Assembly (NCBI GenBank): GCA_933228675.1
Contig: OW121743.1
Span: 58,862,581-58,926,580 of the forward strand
Length of the DNA stretch: 64,000 nucleotides
Origin: Stomorhina lunata
Taxonomy: Eukaryota > Arthropoda > Insecta > Diptera > Rhiniidae
Direction: 5' to 3'
The notes below the pieces were generated by a model that saw nothing but the letters and a program-made list of their open reading frames with translations, was not told the origin of the DNA and searched no databases. Positions 25,466 through 37,165 of the stretch are shown here, piece after piece (positions within the stretch are counted from its first letter, which is position 1; every line of letters starts with the position of its first letter). Made by a program: the position numbers and the translations under genes.

Positions 25466-26939
25466 TACCTGGTAGACCGAGCCTTGCTCGAAGCTTTATG
25501 ATAAGCATTTTGAGGAAAATTTTTAAGTTTTTATATATTTTATATTATAAAGTGCTAAAATAAATTTAGAGGAAAGACATTGTAGAAATATTCAGTTAAT
25601 TTTGAATTATTTGATTTATTTTGTCCGACCAACACATAGTTTGCAGTTAGTTTACAGTTTAACTCATTTTGAATAATTTTGGAAATTATTCATATCAACA
25701 GAAACCTCTGTCGACTCATGCGCAACAACTTTGCTAAAGACTATAGCTTGATCAAGTCCACAGTTTACGATTTAATTCATTTTGAGTAGTTTTCTGTGGC
25801 GCCACCTGTCGGACTTTGCTTATTCCAATTCATAAACCTTCTTCGGCTTATCCGTAACAACTTTGCTGAAGATTATAGCATGATTAAATGTACAGCATAC
25901 GATTAAATTGACTTTGAGTAAATTTCAGTAGCGCCACCTGTCGAAATTTCTTCATACCAACTAAGAAACCTTCCTCGGCTCATGTGCAACAACTTTGTTA
26001 AAGATTGTAGCATGATTAAATGTACAGATTACGATTAAATTGACTTTGAGTAAGTTTCTGTAGCGCCACCTGTCGGAAATTATTCATACCAACCAAAAAG
26101 CCTTCGTCGGCTCATGCGCTACAACTTTGCTAAAGATCATAGCATGATCAAATGTACAGTTTACGATTTAATTAATTTTTAGTAATTTTCAGTGGCGCCA
26201 TCTGTCGGAAATTAGTCTTATCAACTTTAAAACCTTCGCCGGCTTATCCGCAACATCTTCGCTAAAGAGCATAACACAATCAAATTCACAGTTTACTATT
26301 CTATAAAGAACATACATACAGACAAACATTAATTTGTTTAAAATAATACTAATTTTTCCCCCTTTTTATTCCCTAATTTCTAAAAGTTCCATATGTATAT
26401 TTGGTACTTTTTTGGTGCCTATTGAAATCGGTACATTTTTTTAAAACGCATTTAACATAATGTATAATGTTCCTATTCATATTACTTTGGAGATGTTAAG
26501 TTATCATTTTATCACTTTTTTACCCATTTTGGCTCCAAAATCAAAAAAGTACCAAATACGTGTTTCATGTTTTTTTTACATCTATTGATTGCAGTACCAA
26601 GTTTCTTTCTATATTCTTTAGTTTAAAATATAAGAGTGGGTTAAAAAGGTGCCAAAAAAACTATTTTCACCCTTTTTTACCCCCTATCGGACATAGTTTC
26701 AAAAAAGTACCAAACACCTGTCCGCTTATTTTCAAAGCTGTTTAAAACGTAATTTTAATTTTGTTTCTATACCTATTACTTTAGGAGACATAGCGTTTTC
26801 GATTTTTTCCCCTTTTTACCCGTTTTTACCCTCTTAGAGGTAAAAGTTCCAAAAGTCCCTTCTTCTTCGACCTATACATCAAAAAAGATACCCACTGTCC
26901 AAATTTTATCAAAATCGTTAGAGCCGTTTTCGAGATAGC

Positions 26940-26978
<39 letters not shown>

Positions 26979-27000
26979 TATTGCTCGTTTAAGAATATAA
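25466..27000 (+). mobile_element. Dispersed non-coding element, copy 2
   Basis: Same start (AGTACCTGGTAGACCGAG), same ~131-bp internal tandem units with GGCGCCACCTGTCGG, and same TA-run 3' end followed by ATTGCTCGTTTAAGAATATA as copy 1 at 5467-7020. This copy keeps about 70 bp before the TA run, including AAATCGTTAGAGCCGTTTTC, a phrase of the type seen near the 3' ends of various transposons. No open frame of note. Family unassigned. Confidence 0.85.
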
Positions 27001-28910
27001 GATAAGATACAAATTATTTTTAATTGGTAGAAGAATATTTAGTTAATACGAATCTGAAATATCATGACAATATCTCTATTGGTTGTAGAGTTATATGGAT
27101 TCAAATGTTGCTTTATCTTAAATACAAATAAGAATTATGGCAAAATGTTTCAAATTATGGGAAAATTTTTCAAAATCTGGACTAAATTTATAAAGAAGCT
27201 AAATTTGTATTAACATGTACTAAAATCTACTAGATTTATAGAATTAAAGAGCATAATTTTTTGAAAACTTGAAATTTTTTATGTTACTTGGTCCCTGTTT
27301 TAGAAATTTTGAGATTTTTGTATTAAAATTTTGAATTATTTTAAATCCATTGGATTAAAGAATATTTAGTTAATATGAATCTAAAATATCATATCTATAT
27401 CTCTATTGGTTGTAGAGTTATATAGATTTAAATGTTGCTCTAATTTAAAAAGAATATAAGAATTATGGGCAAATGTTTCTAAATCTGGACTAAATTTATA
27501 AAGAAGCTAAATCTACTAAATTAATAGAATTAAAAAGAAAATTTTTGAAAACTTGAAATTGTTTCTATTACTAGGACTCTGTTTTAGGAATTTCAAGATT
27601 TTTGTATGAAAATTGTGAATTATTTTAAATCTATTGGATTGAAGAATATTTAGTCAATACAAATCTAAAATATCATAAATATATCTCTATTGGTTACAGA
27701 GTTATATAGATTTAAATGTTGCTCTAATTAAAAAAATAAGAATTATGGGAAAATGTTTCAAAATCTGGACTATTTTAAATCTATTGGATTGAAGAATATT
27801 TAATCAATACGAATCTAAAATATCATAAATATATCTCTATTGGTTACAGAGTTATATAGATTTAAATGTTGCTCTAATTAAAAAAATAAGAATTATGGGA
27901 AAATGTTTCAAAATCTGGACTATATCTATAAAAAAGCTAAATTTATAGAATTAAAGAAAACTGGAAATTGTTTCTATAACTTTGACTCCATTTTTGGAAT
28001 TTCGGGATTTTTGTATAAAAATTTTAAATTATTTCAAATCCATTGGATTGAAGAATATTTAGTTAATACGAATTTAAAATATCATGACTATGGGTCTATT
28101 GGTTGTGGAGTTATAAATATTCAAATTTTGCTTTAATTTAAAAAAATAGGAATTAAGAGAAAATGTTTCAAAATCTGGACTAAATTTATAAAGAAGCTAA
28201 ATATGTATTAGGATGCACTAAAATCTACTTAATTATTCTATAAATTTAGTAGATTTTAGTAAAGAGCATATTTTTTGAAAACTTGAAATTTTTTCTATTA
28301 TTTTGTATCTGTTTTAGAATTTTTAAGATTTTTGTTTTAAAATTGTAAATTTTAAATCCATTAGATCGAAGAATACGAATACGAATCTAAAATATAATGA
28401 CTATATCTCTATTGTTTGTAGAGTTATAAAGAGTTAGATGCTGCTATAATTTAAAAAAAATAAGAATTATGGGAAAATGTTTTAAAATCTGGACCTAATT
28501 TATAACGAAGCTAAACATGTACTAAGATGTAATAAAATTTACTAAATTCATAGAATTAATGAGTAAATTTTTTGAAAACTTGAAATTTTTTTATAACCTT
28601 GACCCTATTTTAGGAAAAAAAATTTTTTGAAAACTAGAATTTTTCTATTGCTTGACTCTGTTTTAGGAATTTCGAGATTTTTGTATAAAAATTGTAAATT
28701 ATTTTAAATTCATTAGATTGAAGAATATTTATTTAATACGAATCTAAAATATCATGACTATATCTCTATTGGTTACAGAGTTATATAGATTTTGGTGTAA
28801 TTAAAAAAAAAATATAAATTGTAGGAAAATGTTTCAAAATCTGGACTAAATTTATAAAGAAGCTAAATTTGTATTGGGATGTTATAAAATCTACTAAATT
28901 TAAAGAGTTA
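27001..28910 (+). repeat. Tandem repeat of about 300 bp, right part
   Basis: About six or seven diverged units, with landmark AGAATATTTAGTTAATACGA near 27036, 27363, 27640, 27796, 28050, 28370 and 28720. Spacings run from about 255 to 350 bp, with one short 156-bp interval produced by a local duplication. Each unit contains ATCTCTATTGGTTACAGAG and GGGAAAATGTTTCAAAATC. Open frames inside it (for example 27903-28136) follow the repeat and are not conserved from unit to unit. Confidence 0.82.
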
Positions 28911-28914
28911 AGGT

Positions 28915-29463
28915 TATACTTTCCCTTTTTAGGACAACTTTTTTTTACCGACAAAAGGGAGATCTAGTGGGTAAAGATAATTCGACTACGCTGAATTCAA
29001 TGGTGAGGTTAGCTCCAGTTTTCGAGATATTGCGTTATAAAAATATGTAGGAAGTTGCATTATAAAACTTCGCGTAACTCAAAAATAGTTTATTTTCTTG
29101 AACTAAGTATAAAAACCGAAATTCAGCAACAGAATTATCTTTTAAGAACACTAAATATCTTTTTAATCTGAGCAGTCGTTTTGTTAATAATTTTTTTTTT
29201 TTGGAAACAAAAAAATTTGTTCGGATTAACACAAAATAGTGTTTCTCAAAGATAATTTTGTGGCCGAATTTCGGTTTTTTTATTTAGTTCAAGAAAATAA
29301 ACAGTTTTCGAGTTACGCGAATATTTATTGCGCAGCCTAATCTATTTTTTAAGTAACGCTTAATCTCGAAAACAAGAGCTAACCTAAAAAACGTTTAGAA
29401 CTGTACTCTAATTTTTTTTACCCACTAGATTTCCTTTTTGTTGGTTTTTCAACTAGCACAGTG
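28915..29463. mobile_element. Second fold-back element, about 550 bp, CACAGTG at its right end
   Basis: Left and right halves are imperfect reverse complements: GATCTAGTGGGTAAA on the left pairs with TTTACCCACTAGATTT on the right, and AGTTTATTTTCTTGAACTAA pairs with TTTAGTTCAAGAAAATAAAC. The right half ends CTAGCACAGTG (29453-29463), so inward it begins with the heptamer CACTGTG. The left end is degraded and no clear target duplication is seen. No coding capacity. Confidence 0.65.
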
Positions 29464-30010
29464 TTATCAATGCAATTCTATACTAAGGAGGCTCATAAAA
29501 ATAAAAACTATCGGAATATGTCCCTTATTAATCTTGCGCGTGCCCACATTTGGTATGTATATCCTAGAAACCCAAACCTTGAGCTTAACGACAGAGCAAT
29601 CTCTCTTAAACATAACCACAAAAACTGTAAGTCAAATGGTGTAATTATGAACAATTTTTATGCAATTACACTTATTTAATTTTGCATAATTTACCATTTA
29701 GGGTCTTTTCTTATAAATTATGCCTTTTATATGCAAATTTTTTCGATTTGCCTAAAATATTTAATTAAAGGCAAAAAAATATATTAAAATCTTAACTTTC
29801 ATTTTTTCAGATTTTCTGTGTTTATTGTCAATAAATTGCAAAAACAAACTCTTTTATTCAAATCTTTTTTCCTTTTTTTGCAAAAATCAAATAAAACACT
29901 TCATGTTTAAATTTAATTAAAAAGCTTTATACAATTTGCGCATGAGCAGCGCGACAAGCGCTTAATATAAACAGTCAAGAATAAGTATTTAATTTAAATA
30001 TGGGAACCCA
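29464..30010. other. Single-copy spacer, no supported gene
   Basis: Two overlapping frames of about 70 codons (29438-29679) have no recognisable domain, and the first begins inside the fold-back element. Nothing else seen. Confidence 0.45.
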
Positions 30011-31530
30011 AATTTTCTAGGGAAATTTTTTCTTATTGAAAAATTTTCTAGAGAAATTTTTTTATATTGAAAAATTTTCTATAAAAATTTTTTCATATTC
30101 AAAAATTTTCTATAAAAATTTTTTGATATTCAAAAATTTTCTATAAAAATTTTTTCATATTCAAAAATTTTCTATAAAAATTTTTTCATATTTAAAAATT
30201 TTCTATAAAAATTTTTTCATATTTAAAAATTTTCCAAAAAATTTTTTCATATTGAAAAATTTTCTATAAAAATTTTTTCATATTGAAAAATTTTCTATTG
30301 AAATTTTTTCATATTCTAAAATTTTTTATTGAAATTTTTTCATATTTTAAAATTTTCTATAGAAATTTTTTCATATTGAAAAGTTTTCTAGAGAATTTTT
30401 TTCATATTTATAAATTTTCAATAGAATATTTTTCATATTGAAAAATTTTCTACAGAAATTTTTTCATATTGAAAAATTTTCATATTGAAAAATTTTCTAT
30501 AGAAATTTTTTCATATTGAAAATTTTCTATAGAAATTTTTTCATATTGAAAAATTTTCTATAGAAATTTTTTCATATTGAAAAATTTTCTATAGAAATTT
30601 TTTCATATTGAAAAATTTTCTCTAGAAATTTTTTCATATTGAAAAATTTTCTCTAGAAATTTTTTCATATTCAAAAATTTTCTCTAGAAATTTTTTCATA
30701 TTGAAAAATTTTCTCTAGAAATTTTTTCATATTGAAAAATTTTTTTTAGAAATTTTTTCATATTGAAAAATTTTCTCTAGAAATTTTTTCATATTGAAAA
30801 ATTTTCTCTGGAAATTTTTTCATATTGAAAAATTTTTTTTAGAAATTTTTTCATATTGAAAATTTTTCTCTTGAAATTTTTTCATATTGAAAAATTTTCT
30901 ATAGAAATTTTTTCATATTGAAAAATTTTCTCTAGAAATTTTTTCATATTGAAAATTTTTTTTTAGAAATTTTTTCATATTGAAAATTTTTCTCTTGAAA
31001 TTTTTTCATATTGAAAAATTTTCTATAGAAATTTTTTCATATTGAAAAATTTTCTATAGAAATTTTTTCATATTGAAAAATTTTCTATAGAAATTTTTTC
31101 ATATTGAAAAATTTTCTCTAGAAATTTTTTCATATTGAAAAATTTTCTCTAGAAATTTTTTCATATTGAAAAATTTTCTATAGAAATTTTTTCATATTGA
31201 AAAATTTTCTCTAGAAATTTTTTCATATTGAAAAATTTTCTCTAGAAATTTTTTCATATTGAAAAATTTTCTATAGAAATTTTTTCATATTGAAAAATTT
31301 TCTCTAGAAATTTTTTCATATTGAAAAATTTTCTATAGAAATTTTTTCATATTGAAAAATTTTCTAGAGAAATTTTTTTAAAATGAAAACTTTTCTATAG
31401 AAATTTTTTCATATTGAAAAATTTTCTATAGAAATTTTTTCATATTGAAAAATTTTCTAGAGAAATTTTTTTAAAATGAAAACTTTTCTATAGAAATTTT
31501 TATATTGAAAAATTTTCTATAGAAATTTTT
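30011..31530 (-). repeat. 31-bp CTATAG satellite array G (array A monomer, opposite strand)
   Basis: Period 31 bp; core AAAATTTTCTATAGAAATTT with linker TTCATATTGAA, the exact reverse complement of the array A monomer. CTCTAG variants of the core dominate at about 30600-31000 and recur later. Units at 30540-31370 are nearly identical. Confidence 0.94.
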
Positions 31531-32790
31531 TTATACTTTTGCCCTTCACTGTTTATTTTGCGTTAATTTTTTATAAACGTAAATAATATGCAAATTTTAA
31601 ATTAAATAACAACAAATTATTCATATTTAAGTACTTGACAATTGTTTAAGATTTTTTTTACGCTCTATGAGGAAAATTTAAAAGTCATACAATTAAACTT
31701 TTAACTACATACGAGATATTAAAATTTTATTTAGGGTGTTCACAGTTTTATTAATATTGGGTATATAAAATAATGAAAAAATTGGCTAGAGAGGCGTGGC
31801 AGTTGTTATTTAAACAGAAAATTGACTTATATTCTGTATAAGAAAACAGATCACACTGAGATATTCACAAGTACTTAGTATTTACTTATGATTTACAAAC
31901 ATAATTCGTACCGATTGTGTTTGTAAAATAGGTAATAATGCGAGATTTTTGATCTGTCTAAAAGAAATGATGAAGAAATGATGGCCTAACCAACCATCAA
32001 AACCCCTCGAGGAGTTTTCTGTCCAACAAAAATGTTTTGCTTTTATCAAAAAATTGTCTATTACATTAAGAAATAAATGTAATAGACTGTGATAAAGTGC
32101 GAATAATTTTTCTTTTCAATAATATTTACTATCCCAACAATTTGTGTTATTTTTTGAAAAGACCTTAGACTATTATGACTTTACGATAACATATCATAAC
32201 AACATCACTTTCGAATTCCCTAAATACTTCTTCATTATAACTTTTTCCTAAAACTGTGATTACCCTCGAAAAAAATATATGTATAGATATTTTTTCCTTA
32301 TTCGATAAATACAAATATTTATCAAGTAATTATTCAATTTTTATTTTCTTGTTTCCCTATTACGAATCTTTTGTATTGTTTATATAATAAGAATAGAAAA
32401 AAATATTAATTGTTTAAAAAATGACCAACACGAGTCACAATCGACATAACAGCCAAAACGACTTAAGACTTACTCAATATTGGAGCCAAAAATAACTCTT
32501 AACTTTAAACATAATTTTACTTTTAAAGCCAAAAGTCGCCTTAAAAGGTAAACTATATTGACAGAAATACAAACAAATTGCATTAAACCAAAAATAGAGA
32601 AATTATTAAAAACAGAAAAATATTGGACTAAATTTTTAAAAGAATTAATGAGTCTCAATATTTTGGTTTATGCAGTTATCTTAGGGCTAACTAAGATAAC
32701 TTTAAAATAAATTTATAAAATGAAAAGTTTAAGGTCTAGCTCTTTTCTAGTTCTGTTAAAGTTATGTTCTAGTTCTGTTCTTGCTTTTCT
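31531..32790. other. Single-copy spacer with a strong hairpin
   Basis: No supported gene. 32056-32088 contains GTCTATTACATT and its perfect complement AATGTAATAGAC around a loop of about 9 bases. 32745-32783 holds two short matches to the reverse complement of the 11-bp repeat found at 41.3-43.0 kb. Confidence 0.5.
32056..32088. other. Perfect 12-bp-stem hairpin
   Basis: GTCTATTACATT is followed after about 9 bases by AATGTAATAGAC. Outer bases (TTTATCA / TGATAAA) also pair. Possibly the remains of a miniature transposon; function unknown. Confidence 0.6.
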
Positions 32791-35758
32791 ATAAATAAAA
32801 AAATTTTATAGAAATTTTTTCATAAATTGAAAAATTTTCTAAAAATTTTTTTCATACATAAATTGAGTAATTTCTATACAAAGTTTTTCATTAATTGAAA
32901 AATTTTCTATAGAAATTTTTTTCATAAATTGAAAAATTTTCTATAGAATTTTTTTCATGAATTGAAAAATTTTCTATTAATTTTTTTTTTATAACAGGAA
33001 AAATTTTCTATAGAAATTTTTTCATAAATTTAAAAATTTTCTGAAAGAATTTTTCATAAATTGAAAAATTTTATATAGAAATTTGTTCATAAATTGAAAA
33101 ATTTTCTATAGAAATTTTTTCATAAATTGAAAAATTTTCTATAGAAATTTTTTCATAATTCAAAAATTTTTCATAAATTGAAAAATTTTATATAGAAATT
33201 TTTTCATAAATTGAAAAATTTTCTATAGAAATTTTTTCATAAATTGAAAAATTTTCTATAGAAATTTTTTCATAAATTGAAAAATTTTCTATAGAAATTT
33301 TTTCATAAATTGAAAAATTTTCTATAGAAATTTTTTCATTTATTAAAGAATTTTCTATGGCAATTTTTTAAAAAATTAAAAATTTTTCTATAGAAATTTG
33401 TTCATAACTTCAAACATTGTCTATAGATTTTTTTTTATAAATTTTCTATAAGATTTTTTTCTCAGTTGAAAAATTTTCTATAGAAATTTTTTTTAAAAAT
33501 TGAAAAATTTTCTATAGAAATTTTTTCATAAATTGAAAAATTTTCTATAGAAATTTTTTTATAAATTGAAAAATTTTCTATAGAAATTTTTTTTATAAAT
33601 TGAAAAATTTTCTATAGAAATTTTTTCATAAATTGAAAAATTTTCTATAGAAATTTTTTCATAATTCAAAAATTTTCTATAGAAACTTTTTCATAAATTA
33701 AAAAATTTTCTGTAGAAATTTTTTCATTAATTAAAGAATTTTCTATAGCAATTTTTTAAAAAATTAAAAATTTTTCTATAGAAATTTTTTCATAACTTCA
33801 AAAATTTTCTATAGATTTTTTTTTATAAATTTTCTATAAGATTTTTTTCTCAGTTGAAAAATTTTCTATAGAAATTTTTTCATAAATTGAAAAATTTTCT
33901 ATAGAAATTTTTTTATAAATTGAAAAATTTTCTATAGAAATTTTTTCATAAATTGAAAAATTTTCTATACAAATTTTTTCATAAACTGAAGAATTTTCTA
34001 TAGAAATTTTTTCATAAATTGAAAAATTTTCTATAGAAATTTTTTCATAAATTGAAAAATTTTCTATAAAAATTTTTTTTCAAATTAAAAAAATTTTCTA
34101 TAGAAATTTTTTCATCAATTGAAAAATTTTCTATAGAAATTTTTTCATAAACTTAAAAATTGTTGGTAGAAATTTTTTCATAAATTGAAAAATTTTCTAT
34201 AGAAATTTTTTCATTAATTGAAAAATTTTCTATAGAAATTTTTTCATAAATTGAAAAATTTTCTATAGAAATTTTTTCATAAATTAAAGAATTTTCTATA
34301 GCAATTTTTTAAAAAATTAAAAATTTTTCTATAGAAATTTTTTCATAACTTCAAAAATTTTCTATAGATTTTTTTTTATAAATTTTCTATAAGATTTTTT
34401 TCTCAGTTGAAAAATTTTCTATAGAAATTTTTTCACAAATTGAAAAATTTTCTATAGAAATTTTTTTATAAATTGAAAAATTTTCTATAGAAATTTTTTC
34501 ATAAATTGAAAAATTTTCTATACAAATTTTTTCATAAACTGAAGAATTTTCTATACAAATTTTTTCATAAACTGAAGAATTTTCTACAGAAATTTTTTCA
34601 TCAATTGAAAGATTTTCTATAGAAATTTTTTCATAAATTGAAAAATTTTCCATAGAATTTTTTTTTTTTTTGAAAAATTTTCTATAGAAATTTTTTCATA
34701 AATTGAAAATTTTTCTATAGAAATTTTTTCAAAAATTGAAAAATTTTCTATAGAAATTTTTTTCATAAATTGAAAAATTTTCTATAGAATTTTTTTCATA
34801 AATTGAAAAATTTTCTATTAATTTTTTTTTTATAAAGGAAAAATTTTCTATAGAAATTTTTTCATAAATTAAAGTATTTTCTATAGAAATTTTTTCATAA
34901 ATTGAAAAATTTTCTATAGAAATTTTTTCATAAGTTGAAAGATTTTCTATAGAAATTTTTTCATAAATTGAACAATTTTGTACTGAAATTTGTTCATATA
35001 TTGAAAAATTTTCCATAGAAATTTTTTCATAAATTGAAGAATTTTTTACAGAAATTTTTTCATAAATTATATATAGAAATTTTTTCATAAATTGAAATTT
35101 TTTTTTTAATTGAAAAATTTTCTATAGAATTTTTTTTTTTTAATTGAAAAATTTTCTATAGACATTTTTTTTAATAAATTGAAACATTTTCTACAAAAAT
35201 TTTTTCATAAATTGAAGAATTTACTATAAAAATTTTTGTATAAATAGAAAAATTTTCTAAAAAATTTTTTATAAATTAAATAATTTCTATAGAAATTTTT
35301 TCATTAATTTAAGAATTTTCTTTAGAAGTTTTTTTCATAAAATGAAAAATTTTCTATAAAAATTTTTTTATAAATGGAAATATTTTCGATAGAAATTTTT
35401 TTACAAAATGAAAAATTTTCTATAGAAACATAAATAGAAACATTTTCTTAAGAAATTTTTTTTATAAATTTAAATATTTTCAATGGGAATTTTTTTATAA
35501 ATTAAAAAAATTTTTGTAGAAATTCCTAAATTGAAGAATTTTCTATAGAATTTTTTTTATTTTCTCGAGAAATTTTTTCATTAATAGAAATATTTTCTAT
35601 AGAAATTTTTTCAAAAATTGAAAAATTTTCTATAGAAATTTTTTCATAAATTGAAAAATTTTCTATAGAATTTTTTTCATAAATTGAAAAATTTTCTATA
35701 GAATTTTTTTCATAAAGTGAAAAATTTTCTATAGAAATTTTTTCATAAATTGAAAATG
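32791..35758 (-). repeat. 33-bp CTATAG satellite array H
   Basis: Period 33 bp; core AAAATTTTCTATAGAAATTT with a linker two bases longer than in array G (TTCATAAATTGAA). Since 33 is a multiple of three, the minus strand stays open for long runs and reads an 11-residue repeat of the type SIENFSIYEKI (34387-34653, 34729-35088, 35526-35843). A variant block containing TTTTTCTCAGTTGAAAA recurs at 33461, 33849 and 34402, marking a higher-order repeat. I do not regard the frames as genes. Confidence 0.93.
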
Positions 35759-37165
35759 TTTCCATTAGTTGTTTCCGAATTAGAGTAAAAGTGGTATAGT
35801 CTTTTTTTATGGGACTTTTCAAAACGACCATACGGCAAATCAATGTATGGAAGTGAAAAATCTTTATATTATCGGGTCTTAAAGTTTAAGTTGAGTTGAG
35901 TTAATTTGAAAATGTTTTATTTGATGATCTAAAACTTATGATCATTTCTAGGCTCATTTGCTAATTTTTTAAATTTAGAAGTTGTTTTCGTCATTAGATA
36001 TGATTCCCTTAAGCTGTTAAGTTTAGCTTGTTTTTGCCTTTTTGGCACTATTTAGCGTAATAATTCGAGATATACTCGTATGTACATATGTTTCTACCTA
36101 ATCTTTTGTGTAAGCAAAAATTTGAATACAAAGCCAGAGGCGTGTACATAGATCTTGGCAGTAATTGAAACCAAGGTTGCCTCAACACTTAACGATTTCA
36201 TAAACTGAAATCAAATACCAATGGTCACCTTAAAAGGTATTTTTTGTTACTTAAAAACTTTTTGTTGCTGCTGCTTAAACATTGTAGATAAATAGTTTAA
36301 GTATCTCGAAATTGCAAACCTTAAGAAGTTAAACAAATAAAAATGTTTCTAAATTTATTTGTAATTTTGCGACAAAAATAAAAACCCAAAAAAACTAGAA
36401 AAAAAAGAGTTAAAAGCAAAAGCGTTTATTGTTTTGGTTAAGTTGTTGCTATTGTTTTTAATAACATGATAATGATGTTAAATGTTTTAGTTGTTGTTTT
36501 TGTTGGCGGTTTGTTTTTTTTAGAGAATCGAAGTTTAAATGCGCAGGCGCGCGCGCATTTTACTTAGTTTTTAACGACTTGTAACAACTTTGTCAGTCTG
36601 TATCCGAAGCTCAATTCTCGGGCTTGAGTATTTATGTATGAGAAGACGGACTGACGGTTTGAATGGCTCGAGTTCGAATTAAAGTTATGTTGTATGTCGT
36701 AGCTCGTATTTGAATTGTGTGCGTGTTTTTAAGATTATTTTGTTGTTAAATGTATTTTTAAATAATATTATATGAATAATATAAAATGTTGTTCGCATTT
36801 TAGTATTTGTTTTTCTTCATTATTATTATTATTATGGTAACAAAAATCTTTTTGATTTAAGCCGCTCAACTAAAAGAAAAAAAGTATCTAAACAACATTT
36901 TCATTTAAGTGGTTTTTGCTAAAAATAAGCTACTAACAAGAAAAAAACTTTATCTGCCAGACTAACAGCAACAACATGTTGTTGTTAATGCAAATTGTTG
37001 TTGTTGTTGCAGAACTTTGCATAAATATTTATTTTAACAATTTCAAAGTTAACGCTTTAAAGACTTTACATTTTTATAAATAAGAACAATCGACATTTTT
37101 AAAATTAATTTATTTTAAATAGCAACAATGTAAGTTTTTTTTATATAAATTATTAGCCCTGTTCA
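35759..37165. other. Single-copy spacer, no supported gene
   Basis: Includes 35802-35847 (inverted partner of 21465-21510), a small GC-rich spot GCGCAGGCGCGCGCGC (36541-36556), a TTA run near 36822 and GTT runs near 36975-37010. TCAGTCTG at 36593 resembles an insect initiator, but no gene follows that I recognise. Confidence 0.5.
35802..35847 (-). repeat. Inverted partner of 21465-21510
   Basis: Contains CTTTTCAAAACGACCATACG, matching the reverse complement of 21465-21510 in 45 of 46 positions. Confidence 0.75.

Noticed and set aside
34387..35843. Minus-strand frames of 88-119 codons with an 11-residue repeat
   Set aside because: They arise from the 33-bp period of a non-coding satellite and break wherever the period changes. 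No start context or conserved ends.
36541..36600. GC-rich spot with an initiator-like TCAGTCTG as a core promoter
   Set aside because: No gene or transcript evidence follows it, and an initiator match alone is expected by chance.
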